Assembly (NCBI RefSeq): GCF_011745365.1
Contig: NW_024468916.1
Coordinates: 603,630-667,629, forward strand
DNA length: 64,000 nucleotides
Source of the DNA: Cryphonectria parasitica EP155
Lineage: Eukaryota > Ascomycota > Sordariomycetes > Diaporthales > Cryphonectriaceae
Direction of reading: 5' to 3'
Position numbers and translations under genes: made by a program. Shown here piece by piece: positions 36,713 to 51,263 of this stretch. The notes under the pieces are model-generated. The model saw only the letters and a list, made by a program, of their open reading frames with translations. It was not told where the DNA came from and made no database searches. Position 1 is the first letter of the stretch; every line of letters starts with the position of its first letter.

Positions 36713-37540
36713 GGATCACGCCCTTTCTGTTGTCTTTTCAACTACAATAGCACTCAGAACGCAGTGCTATGCGCTACGTAGCTTAATAATGGTTCAGAGG
36801 GGAGAGCTGGATGGTCGCACATTACGTGATTTATCATCATCGTACCGCGAGCGGCAGCGATCAGCTGTACTATAGTAGAGTGCTAAGTAGCAGGTACAGG
36901 TACAAAAAGTCGAAGAAGGCTCGAGAAGGGAAAGTGGGTTACACAGTGACTTGCTAGATTTCAAAGCAGAGCATGCATCAAATCCCGACTGACGTCTTCC
37001 CTCTAGCTTAGTAGTACCACAGTACTTTGCTTTGTCTTGCTATGGCCCAGGGTGGCATTTAGCAAGGACAAGGGTCAAAGTCAGGGTCGGGATGTCCAAT
37101 GAGAGAGAGCGCACACTACCTGATGGGGCAGCCAGGGATCTTGGGTCACCTTTTCACTGAGGAAGAAACCGGCAAGGATGGGGGGGGGGGTTTCTTCTTC
37201 ATGATCCCATTACAGTATTATGCACTATCTAGATTACATAAAATGCAGCCAGTAATCTAGGTATATGATATCCCCCCCCCCAAAGAATAGTGCCCAAATC
37301 CTATACTTTGACGGAACTCGGTCCATATCCATTATATATATATATATAGGAACTCGGTCCAGACCCACAATGTTCTTTCACCGCCTCATCATGTCAAGTA
37401 TTCATCTACATGTGTGTCAGCCGCCATCACCAAATCACGTACAGGCAGGCAGCTTCGTAGCGAATACCAGCATGACTGTTTTCCCCTTACGACGCCGCTG
37501 ACGAAATGGATGACCGGGTGTCATGAGGGCTGCAGTACCT
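36713..37540. other. intergenic, 5' flank of GST
   Basis: No coding signal. G and C runs at about 37183-37192 and 37272, and a short (TA)n at about 37335. Confidence 0.5.
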
Positions 37541-38366
37541 CTACTTCCTCTTTGACTCTTTCTTGAGCTGCTCTATGTGCTTGTGGAAAGCCTTCAACTT
37601 CCGCTTATCGATAGCCTTAATATCCTCTTTGAGGTGTTTCATGCGTTTGCGGAAAGCCTTCCACTTCTGTTTGTCGATGGACTTAATTTCCGTCTTTCTG
37701 CTCTGCCCGTCATGATTCTCCAGCCTCGCGAGTGCCTCTGCATTCGACCACAGCGTATTGGGCCGAGATTTGTGATGAGGATCAACGGTACCACATCGAC
37801 ATACTGCGTCACTAGAGTTGGATTCACTACCCCTCATGCTCGTGCTGCTCTCGCCTGCTGCCGGAGACTTGTCAGGCGTGGTCTTCGCATGATGCTCTGC
37901 CCCAGCTTCCACATCTTCCGTCGCGGTGGCCTCACCGAGCAAGGTGATCTCTTCAAGGAAGTGGGCAATCCTTTCTTGTTCGATTTGGAAAACAACGCAG
38001 GGCTCTGTCTTCATCGGTATGCATGATGATCTCCTGATGGTCCTCAGGAGTCATCATGGTCTCAGAGTCGAAGTGAAAATGCTTCGTTGGCTTCTCGCCT
38101 TTCAAGGCTCGAGCGTTGGGTTTCTGGGAAGAATCCGAGGTGCTTGCTTCTGGCTGGGTTGATAGGACGGAGAGACCAGTGTCCTCTGTCTCGGTCCTGA
38201 TTAGACGACAATTGCTGTTGTTGCCTACCTCCTGGAGTGGCACAACAACTGTCTGGAAGGGAGATGATTTTAGGTTGCAGTTGCTCTTCTGCATTTCGAC
38301 AGCCTGCTGCTCATGCTGCTCGCTGGTGGAGTTCTCAACCATGTTGCTGATATTTGTGCATGTCAT
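37541..38366 (-). CDS. uncertain orphan gene: two overlapping frames, Lys-rich repeat
   Basis: Two frames overlap by 62 bp on the minus strand: 37953-38366 (137 codons) and 37541-38014 (157 codons). The second could stand alone from its own ATG (MKTEPCVVFQIEQ). Its C-terminus has two copies of a 22-residue Lys-rich unit (IKSIDKQKWKAFRKRM and IKAIDKRKLKAFHKHI), probably a coiled coil or basic nuclear region. The frames could be one gene if an intron with a weak GTTGTT donor near 37997 joins them in phase, or one gene broken by a single-base frameshift. No known family. The surroundings are gene-poor. Confidence 0.35.
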
Positions 38367-40268
38367 GTTGGCTGACTATGCCTTCTCTGACGACTGTGGC
38401 CTGGGAATAGATGTGATTCGTACTTGAGTGTGGTTTGCAAAACAGTAAGTGATGATGACTAGTAGTCTTGTGTTGACTATATTTTAAAAACAGGTTGTCT
38501 GTCCTCTTTTAGAGCAGTTACGAGGCAAATGCTGGGATGTCGAAGTATTTTAAGATCTTTTCAATTGAAGTAGGCTTTTCTCTCCCTCTCTTTTTCTGTT
38601 CATTTATCCTTATGTGGTACTTTAGCTAAATTCTTAGGCGCAAGAGCTACGTACGAGCCCGCTTTGTTAGATATGGTCGATCAAGGCAACGCCCCTCTTG
38701 GAGTCATCCATAGAATGCGCTTGTGCAGAGCACTTTGTCAAAGGCTTTCAAACTTGCGTCCTAGTCCGCCCTCTAGGACACCTCGCCCCTTCACGTGTCG
38801 ACTAAGCACGGTCTACTCGCAGACTTGTCTTCTTCTTGTGATCAACATTGACCTGACAGAGACCAGACGTTTGGTTGATTGGCCTAGGTAGATTGCTGCG
38901 GTCGATATCAGACTGAGGCAGAACTTTGGCTTACCATAATACATCGTCCAGCAATGCGTTTAGCGGTTGCATCCTTAATGAGCTCATTCGGAGCTGGAGC
39001 TGGTTTGACCTTGTTGTCCGGGTTGGCGAATTCTGGCCTGAGTTGCTTGCCCGTTGACAGCCTATCCGGTGTTCTATCTGATTATCTGGGCACCTGTGGG
39101 AGAGTGGAGGATCGACAAATCTTCCTTTGAAGCCTCCTATACGCAGCAAAACAACCACCAGTCGATGATTACCCACCAGATTCTCACCAAAGCACAGCAC
39201 GAACACAGTCCACGATGATAGTACAGCTCCTGGAGCACATGCACGGTCAATGAGCCTCTGCAGCCTCCGTTCAGCACAGTGGTGACAGCACAGCAGTGAC
39301 AGCACAGCCCAGACCAACGGGACTGTGCAAGAAAAGAAAACGTGAGTATCTCACTGCAGGTGCCCCTGAGAGACCATATAAATCTAATCACCGTCTAGAA
39401 TATGTGTGCTGCACAACATTCACATAGATCTGGACCGGTATCAGCTGTACTGCATCAGTATAGCGCGTTAGTCATCAGCAAAAAAGCCAAGTCCACTTGG
39501 AAGATCCAATGGAATTCCGTGCTGGCGATAGGCCTTCAACTGAGCGACACAGGCTATGCGCTTCTATGTGCATGGGGTGATTACAACATGGATGCTGCCA
39601 TTGGTTGACCACAGCGTCATCATATGGGAACTGTAGTGGGTCATTTCATCGACGTCTCTTACATAGTACGGACGGCGTTGGGCGTGCTGTATTAGAGATA
39701 CTCCGCTCCGATAGAGTGCTCAACGAATAAGTTTTCCTTCCTTTTTCTATTCGTTGTTTTTTTCTTCTTCTTGTTGACAAACTTATCAGTAGACGCTTGC
39801 ACAAGGCAGATGACTGCGTCATTAATGAGCTGATGTCGGGACCAAAAAAGGTAAGGCATTTAACATTCGCATCCGGGTCGAGAAGTAATGTGTTCTTGTC
39901 GATACAGTAGGTAAGTACTTAAAAAGAGATTCGGACTATGCAGTGGGTAGAGACGGTGGAATTTATCGTCCGAAATACCCGCTAAGCCGCTATTAGCTGC
40001 ACGCTGATTTTACTCCCCTAATGCAGGCAATGCGAGTGCGATGACCACGGGGTTGGGGCTGAGGCCATCCATCGGACTTAAGGGATTTTATTGCTCTGTT
40101 CTCCTGCTTGCGCTCTCGCCGTGGTGGTCACAACCTACAGCCCGTGCTCCGAAAGCAACCCCAATCCAGAGCAGAAGATCCTTTTACTATTAAGCACGTG
40201 AAGAAGCCTCTCTCGTAACCCCCTCGTCCACCCTTTTCTTCTTCTCTTTTTCTTTTTTTCTTGGAGAA
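38367..40268. other. 1.9 kb gene-free region, promoter of the FMP30-like gene
   Basis: No ORF looks coding. The last 60 bases before 40269 are pyrimidine-rich. Confidence 0.5.
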
Positions 40269-41708
40269 ATGTACTTCAAGTCCTGTCTCTCCCTTCTTCC
40301 TCCTCCTCCTCTACAGGCTTGTTGTGTCAGGCGTTTTGGTCTTCTGTCATCCATCTCACGCTCGCCGAAAGCTACTATGTCGTCGTACTCGATATCCGTG
40401 GGGAAACCGTCCCTCGGCGCCGTCCCTGACAGCGCTGTTGAGAAGCCTCATCACGTCAAGGCCAAGGATGGCACCACGACCACCCATTTTCAGAACCCTC
40501 ACCCTTCCGGCCGCAAGACATTCAAAAAGAATCTCAACATCCCGCTCACAATCATCAAGTAAGATACCCACCCATCATCTCGTCTGACGCGCCGCTCTCC
40601 CGCCACCTTGTCTGCCCAGCCTTTTTGCTAACGAGGAAACTTTGATTTTTTTTTTTTGGAACTCTCAAGAGGCCAGCTTGATGGCAGCCTGCGTTTTCCG
40701 AGCCCCAAGCCAGGGGAGGAGCTCGTGCCTGTCCAGACGCCCTCCTTTCTGAAGACACGCTTTGAGTCGGAGGACCTGCGCACGACCTGGCTAGGCCATG
40801 CATGCCACTACACTGAGTTCCCATCTGGACTGCGCGTGCTGTTCGACCCAGTCATGGAGGACCGCTGTTCGCCCTTCACTTTTGCTGGCCCCAAGAGGTA
40901 TACCAGGAGGGCATGCGGCATCGCTGAGCTGCCCTTTCTGGACGCCGTGGTGATCTCACATAGCCACTATGACCACCTGTCCACGCCAACCGTCAAGGAG
41001 ATCGTGAGGCTCTTCCCACACGCACACTTCTTTGTCGGTCTGGGTCTGGCGAGCTGGTTTCGGGACTCGGGCGTCACCAACGTCACCGAGATGGACTGGT
41101 GGGAGGACGCCGAGCTGTCCGTGCAGCTGGACAGTGCCGATAGCAAGGAGGGTAGTAAAGAAGGCATCAAGGCGACCGTATCGTGTCTTCCCGCGCAGCA
41201 CACCTCATCCCGCTACGGCCTCGACACAGATCGCACGCTCTGGTGCTCCTGGGCCGTGAGGTCCACCACAGGCTCGCCCTCCTCGCCCTCATCACCACCT
41301 GCCACAAAGTCTGTCTACTTTGGCGGCGACACGGGCTACCGAGCTGTACCGCAGATCCCAGAGTCCGAGGATGACTATGGCGAAAAATATGCCGACCTCC
41401 CCTCGAACCCGGACTTCAAGAAGATCGGCGAGCTGCGAGGGCCCTTTGATGTCGGCCTGATCCCCATCGGTGCCTACAAGCCGCGCTACTTGTTCTCGTG
41501 CATGCACTCGGACCCGCAGGACGCCGTCGAGATTTTCCGCGACACGCGGTGCCAGAGGGCGCTGGCCATCCACTGGGGCACCTGGGCGCTGACGTCTGAG
41601 CCGATCATGGAACCGCCTGTTAAACTGAGAGAGGCAATGAAGAGGAGAGGGCTGGAGGAGACGGGCGTGTTTGATGTGGTTGATATTGGCGAGAGTAGAT
41701 TGTTTTGA
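40269..41708 (+). CDS. FMP30: FMP30/NAPE-PLD-like metallo-beta-lactamase-fold phosphodiesterase
   Basis: Zinc phosphodiesterase resembling N-acyl-phosphatidylethanolamine phospholipase D; yeast Fmp30 is mitochondrial and linked to cardiolipin and N-acylethanolamine metabolism. Exons are 40269-40558 and 40670-41708 (111-nt intron, GTAAGA donor, phase 2), giving 442 aa; the alternative start MSSYSISVGK (40377) gives 406 aa. The first 36 residues (MYFKSCLSLL, then basic and Ser-rich) could be a mitochondrial presequence. The catalytic HSHYDHL is near residue 193, LPAQHTSSR near 255, the metal-ligand FGGDTGYR near 295, and the late His in ALAIHWGTW. The fold is complete. Confidence 0.9.
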
Positions 41709-42619
41709 TGTATCGTCTTCTTTCTTTTTTTCGGTCCGGGCTTTATAGTGGATTTTTCTGTCAAGTCGTCTTTGCATCACAACAGGCGCGAGGTGTTATG
41801 GTGGCTACTCATCTGAGGACAGTTTCGTGTCACCGGAAAGACAGGGAAAGGAAGAAAAAAAAGAAAGAATAACGGGCGGATTGGTCATGGCATGAAAGTG
41901 GGTGGGGAGTGCGAGCTCGCCAGAAAGCATTGGTTTCTATGTGCCGTTGGTCAATAATTAATTTATAGAGCAAAGAGCAAATCGCCTTCATGATAAGGAC
42001 ACAGAAAAGCAATCAATTGAGTAGATTTTGCAAATGAACTGAAGGTCTCCATGTTCAGATTGAAAATACAAAAGGGGACTTGGTGTTTTTACTCGTCTAG
42101 GGATGATGAGAGCAAAGAAGAGAGTGGTGAATGCCGAACAGTAAGTATGTATGGAACCAGGCAGGATACCACGTGTCCACCGCCAAGTTCTGCTACTCCT
42201 TTTTGTGTGCGACGAGTGTTGACAACTTCAGGGGGAAAGAAGCTCACGCTATGGATAGTCACTGCCTACAAGAATCGCTTATTCATAGGATGCTGCCAAG
42301 GATGGTAGTTTCTGACCTAACGGTCCTAGCACGCGGCGATCTTGGTCTGCTTACACAAAAGAGCTGACGTCGAACTGAGTCCGCTCTCTGATCAGCGCGA
42401 GCTATTCGATCCTAGAGGCTATCCAAACATGTCCGGCTATTTTATCAAGAATAAGTGGTCAGTATCTACACCTACTACCAGCCTATATAAATGACATTGG
42501 TTTTGACACCAAATTCCTTCCTTTGTGGTTTTCTACGTTCCTTGACACTCAATCATAAAAGGCCCACCTGTCCTCGCCAGATCAAACGCTTGCTACCCAG
42601 CTACGAATGCCCAAATCGA

Positions 42620-42630
42620 CCACACACACA

Positions 42631-42666
<36 letters not shown>

Positions 42667-42714
42667 CTCTCTCTCTCTCTCTCTATCTCTTCCTCTGTGT
42701 GTATGTGTGTGTGT
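42620..42714. repeat. composite (CA)n-(CT)n-(TG)n microsatellite
   Basis: About 22 CA units with one interruption, then about 10 CT units, then a TG-rich part. The CA and TG arms are complementary, so a hairpin with the CT part as loop is possible. Confidence 0.9.
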
Positions 42715-43180
42715 GCCTGCCACACAGCCTGGCACCTGGCGGGACGCTAAGCAAACTCAAACAGAACAAACCCACTGACGGACAATTTCGTAACAGAGTT
42801 GTACAAATCATCTTGCTAAGCACCTTGCTGTCGGGCTGATCACAACCGTTGGTCATACAGAGCTCTATGATGTAACAGCAGAAGAGGCTGGCAACGATTG
42901 ATGCCTCTCCTTGTGCGACTATCTAAATGTGGCGGTGGGCATGAGATCAAGTGGTCACACAAAACCAAGCCTGCGACGCGATCTTACATCTACCCTACAT
43001 TACTGTGAATACTCGGTCGGTGTTGTCTGCAGCAGTGCTGTGATATGCCCGAGTGTCAGCTCACATTGGCCAGTGATGAAGGGCCACGGGGGATCCTCAC
43101 CGAGTCGCCTCGAGGGGAACACCAGCACCCCAACGACGCCCAAAGCTGAGGCCAACTAGTGGAATGAGCTGAGCCCGCAA

Positions 43181-43675
43181 CCTGGAGATTTTCGTTCAGA
43201 GTTTGTGTTAGCCAGAGCTAACGTCTTGCAGGGACCTCATAAGTGACGTGTTCATCACTGAAGCGTTCGCCTCTCAAAATTACCACAGGGATTATTCAAT
43301 CATCCCAATTATACCATAGGAAACCTGCCTTTTTTCGCCAATGATGAACCTTCGACAGGAGTCTGAGGAGTGCTTGGTCTGCAGCCGTGAGGAGCAGACT
43401 TAGTAGCTTAGCAAGACTGAGGCGATTTGGCATCCTAGAGATAACCACAGATTTTGCGTTAGCAAAAGCTAAGCAGGGACCTCATAAGTGAAGCACTCAT
43501 CACTGAGGCGTTCGCCTCTCAAAGTTACCACACGATCTTAATCATCGAAATTACACCATAGGAAACCTGACTTTTTCGCCAATGGTGAACCTTCGACAGG
43601 AATCCGAGTAGTGCTTGGTCTGCGGCCAAAAGGTGCAGGCCCAACAACTCGGGAAGACTGAGGCGACTCAATTAA
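43181..43675. repeat. diverged tandem duplication, unit about 245 bp
   Basis: Copy 1 is about 43181-43433 and copy 2 about 43434-43675. They share long blocks in the same order, such as CAGGGACCTCATAAGTGA, CACTGAGGCGTTCGCCTCTC (Ala to Gly variant in copy 1), CCATAGGAAACCTG and GAACCTTCGACAGGA, with substitutions and small indels between them. No coding potential is shared. Confidence 0.85.
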
Positions 43676-45307
43676 AGGAGCAGAGCAAGTCTCTTGGGGA
43701 AGCAAACGAGAAAGGAGAGTCGAATGAACAGTGGGAACATGAGGATACGAGGGCAATGGGGGCCGAAATACGAGTGTCTTGAGAGCTTCCGGTACCAGCT
43801 TAGCATTATTGATCGAAAGAGCCGCAAGGACAGCGAAGGAAAGGGTCAAGCCGGGAAGCAAGTGAACGGATAAGGAAATATGAACGTGAGGTAGAAGAAT
43901 AGGGACTGGGAAGAGGGATTGTGCGTGAGCGTTGACCATACAGGAGGGACTTGTGAAGAAGTGGTGCGCGAGAGACTGTCGACGAGGATGATGAGAGAAG
44001 AAAATAACACCAACGCCTCGAGTGGTAGGGCACCTATAAATACTCCTCTAATCACAGTCTCATCGTGCTTCCCCTTGTCTACATTGTTAATTTGTTTGTC
44101 ACGGGCTCTTGGAGTAGCTGCGGTCTACATCTGGCCTCATTAGGGAAAGCAAGGCTGTGTTGCGCCTCTCTCGCTCACGTTTCTTATCAAGGGAGCCGGG
44201 TGCCTTTCTTTCTTTTGATCTCTAAAATCTCGTGCTGGAAGCCACAACCTAAGGATACCTACAGAGATGGATAGTAGGAAGCAGGAGTGGGGCCAGTAGA
44301 TGGAAGGGAGGCAGGATGTCGCCTGGCGGCAATGCTATTATCAGAAGGAGATTATATCATAATAACAGGTTCTTCATGTATACATACACATCAATTGCCC
44401 CTACAACAGTCGGCAGCTTTCGTAACTGATGATGAAATACCGTCGGCCGAAGCTTCCTACCTATTATGATACTAGGCGACATTATCTCGCTAGTTGCTGC
44501 AAGCACTGCCCGCCGAAAGTGACATGAGAAAGCTACTTCCTCATCGACGGCATCTAACGGTGAGTTCCACCACCATCGAAGTAACTACGTAAGTTGATGA
44601 ATCAAAACTCGTAGTTCAGCTAGCGATATTTGTGCGAAATAGGAGGCGGGGAGCGTGAGTCGTACACTATATGGCGAGGAGCATATAAAGTAATCAAAGA
44701 CACCATCATAAGCAGAGTAAATCCAATAATGTATGTGATCAAGGATTATATCTACGGAATCTGGCGCGATTCGTTCGGCTGATCACTCCAGGGAACTCCA
44801 AGGGCCACTTTACTTCCGTTGAGGAATAATTTCAAGTCGAATATATAGACGCTCTTTTACACGGACTTGTTTATCTTCGTTGCAATTGTGAGTGGAGATG
44901 AGAACTATACTATTTAGAATTAGCTCTTTATTTAGTTATCCGTTGATTAGAACCCCCGGAGATGACTTGACAGGACCTACACGTATCTTCGGACAGTACA
45001 TGGAGACTTCACCATAAGAGTCTTGTGAGCTGCCGTCTTCAACAACCCCAATAAGAAAATGCGCGTCTATGCTTAGTCAGGTCATCTCAGTGAAGGCACA
45101 ACGACAAGTAGATTCTGAGACGACATGAAATCTTTTCAGGAAATAGAAACAAGCAGCTTAATTTCAAGCTTGTGAAAGGTTATAGTAGACGTGGTCACAC
45201 CGGCGGCGGTTCCCCGTGATTAAGTGCATAGACGCGAAGGGTCACAGAATTACATCAGAACATCCATAATATATGCAGCGTCAGTGCTGTTATCAAATCG
45301 CCAGCCA

Positions 45308-47891
<2,584 letters not shown>

Positions 47892-50196
47892 TTAGCATGG
47901 CCGACGGGTGGCAAAGACGGGCAATCCATTTTTAGGGCAAAGTGTAAAGGCCGGATCCAACTCCATCACAAACCCATCTTGCAGAGAGAGATCGAACTGG
48001 CGGAATAATGTGGCTAGAGTGAGAGAAATCTCAAACATGGCAAGTCCCTGGCCTGCACATTTTGATTGTTGTCTTTAGGTTAGCCAGCTGTTGCCACACG
48101 TGCACGTTGTCTTTGTTATTATTAAAAATACGAAGAAGGGGAGAAAAGCAGAGCGAAAAGGTAGTGAGCCGTGACCAATAGCAATATTCTAATTAAACGC
48201 TTAACGTACCGAGACAGATCCTTGGACCGTAGGAGAAGGGGAAGTACGAGCCTGGGGGTGGACGGAAATTTGGGTCGAGCCAGCGGGATGGGTCGAAGAC
48301 GTCGGCCGTTGGACCCCAGATTTTGGGATCACGATGGACTATTTGAGATGTGATCCTTTAGCCATAGTTTTGCCTAGTCAGTTGATTCAAGATCACCTCA
48401 CCTTGAGGATTCCATAGCACGAGGGTCGTCTTTCCGGGCAGAGTGACGCCACAGACTTCAGTGTCCTTTGCACACGTTCTGAATGTACCAAATCCGGGGC
48501 CGTTGTACCGCAGCGTCTCCTTGATCACAGCGTTGAGGTACGGGAGCTTGGAGGCACGATCTACCGAGGGGATCTCATCCAACGAAGGTAACGCCTCAAG
48601 CAGCTCTTGTACGAGCGTTGCATGTATAACAGGCTTTCTTAGCTGTGTGTCGTAAAATCTTTTGTCAGTGCTAATTCTTGTGATTGGTATCATGCCCCCT
48701 CTCTCCTTTTGTGTTTTTTCTTCGTTCTTCTTTAGATACTAGGCATCCATGGGCAGAAGTACTTACAACTTCGTAGACTGCAAAGCTGAGGGTATGCGCC
48801 GTAGGATCACCACCTGCCACAAGAAAAGTGACTATAGTATCAGGCATAGAAGCTATTAGCCTCCCGAGATAAACGCCATGACAGAGAACGCATAATGTCT
48901 CGATCTAGTGTTCAGGCTTACCATAATTGTCAACAAGATCCCTGGTGCTGAATGTATACCTGCCATTCGGTTCCTTCTGCCTATTGGATCACATCTCGAA
49001 TTAGTGAGCGTCCAAAAAGTAAGACAAACTCCCTATAATCATGCAAGTTGTCAAATAACACTTACCGAACTAAGATCTCGAAGATACGCCGAGGAGGCTT
49101 GTCTTTGGTACCATTGACCATGTCGGTTCTTCGGGCATCCAATACAGTGCTCTCCGCCATCTTCCTAAGTTCCTTGATTGCCTTGTGCATATCTCGAGTA
49201 CTCTGGAGAATGGGTATCTTGGCTCGGAGTGGGAAGAGGCCGCATTTCATGAGCTCGGGTAGGATTAACTTGAACAGCTGCAAGATGCGGCAGTTGGGGC
49301 CCGTGGCTAGGGCATGCAGCTCGCTACCGAAGGCGATCTCGCCGACAAAGTCCAAAGTGAGGAGAACATGGAGCATAGACAAGTCGATGGATTGTCGGTA
49401 GGTCGATGCTGTTGCTATTTGTTGGGTATACTCCTGCAATATGGAAGAACCAGTCCCTTATCAGCGGTTTTCTCATCAATGGGGAGAAGTTGTGTTCATT
49501 ATGATTCAATTCTCTGAGACGATTGTATACTGACAGTGATATACCTCCTCAACGTGGGATACTGCATCCGGATGACCTGCGGGCCAAAGGCCGGTGACAA
49601 GCTTTTCCTCTGGCGCAACCATTTCGTATGGGCTTTGGGCATGAAGAGAGCGTCACCACTGAGAGGCCGGAAGCCTTCGTACTGTGAGCTAGCTTTCTCC
49701 CAGTTCTCAGTGGCAATGGTATGGATCATCGCTGGGTCTCCAATATATATAACCCTGGACAAGAGGCTGTTCCACTGTGACAAAGGCCAGTGAGTTCAAG
49801 CGCTTATAGCTTAGAGGTTGACCATGGAGAATATAATATTCGAAGCTTACAGTCTGGAAGATTGGTCCGTACTGGCGATGCCAGGTTCTCCACTATACAA
49901 TATTAGCAAGAACTTCTTCTCCCCTTACCATAAACAGTACGTATATATCCTCCTTCTTGTCTTGTCTTCGAATAGGGGGGGGGGGGCATTACCTTCTTAT
50001 GAATGTCTGGCATCATCGTTTGATCTAGGTTACCAGTCCAGACATTCTTGACAGTCGGACCTGGGAACTGCAGGCGAGCAGCCCAATATTGCTTGATCCA
50101 CCATATTGTAAGTACTGCGAGGTGGGCGGCCAATATGAGAAGCACCTCACGGGGTTTGAGCACCACTTTGATAAAATCAATGCGTAGAGAAGTCAT
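47892..50196 (-). CDS. cytochrome P450 monooxygenase, intact, nine exons
   Basis: Haem monooxygenase on the ER membrane; substrate unknown. Exons on the minus strand: 49993-50196, 49851-49892, 49535-49774, 49066-49433, 48922-48980, 48767-48831, 48402-48642, 48210-48338 and 47892-48052. Every phase agrees and the total is 502 aa with no internal stop. An N-terminal anchor (VLLILAAHLAVLTIWWI) is followed by a Pro-rich hinge. The C-helix WLRQR, I-helix AGGDPT, K-helix ETLR, the ADVFDPSRWLDP region and the haem loop PFSYGPRICLG (Cys ligand) are all present. Exon 2 is 42 nt, and intron 3 uses a GTCAGT donor. Divergent from an MFS transporter 1.07 kb away. Confidence 0.9.
49975..49986. repeat. G12 tract in P450 intron 1
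   Basis: Twelve G on the plus strand (C on the coding strand), just after the GTAATG donor. Confidence 0.9.
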
Positions 50197-51263
50197 GCTG
50201 GACGAGAAATAATCAAGAGATGTAGTTTTACGTAGGGGAAAAGGAGAACTTGGTACTGATGAGGTGATTGGAGAATGGTATGGCTGTCCCGAGGAGTGAC
50301 TTCCATTTTATGTGCTCCTCGACCACCTTTCTCGTAGTACAAGGGACCTCAACTTGTATCATTGAAGATATCCATAAAAGATGATTAAAAAAAGGGCGCT
50401 CAGCCTCAAAGAATGGTCATACAGACAGTCTCAATACACCGATATCGTCCCCATTACTGGGTTCCGACGGCAGTCCGGGTGATAGGAATATCATCGTATT
50501 CAGCAATGTAGCGAGCCTTTTCGTTAGGCGATAGGGAAATAAAGGTAAGACTGGCGAGGAAAAAAGAAACAAGGGAAGGTATTGAAGGCATTGTTGTTAC
50601 ATTTGTCCGGCAGTGTCTCACAATCTTCAGGCTGGGCGTCACAGAGGCGCTTCTAGCATCATACCTGCGGGGTATTATGGCCGAATAAAGCATTTTCGTG
50701 GCTTGCAGATGGGTCACGATTTTCTTTTTCTTTTTCTTGAAAATCTGTTAACGAATCCTGTCGTGTGCAGTGGCCACCTGCATCAGGCGTGTACGTACTA
50801 TTGGTAGATGTACATTCTCCTTTTGCAAGATTTCGAAGCCCGCAATATTGATTCTCTCAAGAATGCGAGAGCTGTAGGTATGATGCATGATGTTGTGCGT
50901 GTTTATGTGTCGGACTGGCTCACAAAGCCTTGTTTAATAAATCTCGACGTCGAACCACGATTGTTACCATGTGAGACCTGAGGGTCATTGTACTAGGATC
51001 TCACGCCTTCGTATAGCTCCGTTGGTACCCATTTCGGCCCCTCTCTGTGCGAGGGGCGTACAGGTTCGTAGCACCTAATCCCACGCAAAAGGATTTCAAA
51101 TCTCTTCCCCTGGGACCTCTCAGACCTTTTCCAGTAGTTTTCCTCCCGTGTACCGAAAACACCAGCCTGGATCCTATCTACTACGCAAGTGGCCCTCCTG
51201 CGCCCTTCTCATCTACTCCATCCATCAGTTTACTTTCAAAACAATAATAGACAGTCAGACACC
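50197..51263. other. divergent promoter region of P450 and MFS genes
   Basis: 1.07 kb. A 45-codon minus frame at 50454-50591 starts with a signal-peptide-like hydrophobic run but stops early. A plus-strand stretch near 51010-51095 looks faintly tRNA-like but does not fold. No known operator seen. Confidence 0.5.

Larger units (their letters stand above)
41709..45307. other. 3.6 kb gene-free region with tandem duplication
   Basis: Short ORFs only. It contains the composite microsatellite at 42620 and the diverged duplication at 43181-43675. A 133-codon minus frame (43538-43939) overlaps the second repeat copy but has no recognisable motif. Confidence 0.5.

Noticed and set aside
37270..37360. 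AT and C runs that could be taken for an origin or promoter
   Set aside because: Only short (TA)n and C runs; no known consensus and no flanking gene in the right position.
47892..50196. Idea that the P450 is a pseudogene because its frames are broken
   Set aside because: Nine exons with good splice sites give a continuous 502-aa protein with all P450 motifs.
50454..50591. 45-codon minus frame with a signal-peptide-like start
   Set aside because: Too short, no intron extension found, no conserved features; may be chance.
51010..51095. tRNA-like stretch with a TAGCTCCGTTGG-like A box and GGTTCG
   Set aside because: The acceptor ends do not pair, the A box has a mismatch and the T arm does not close; not a tRNA.
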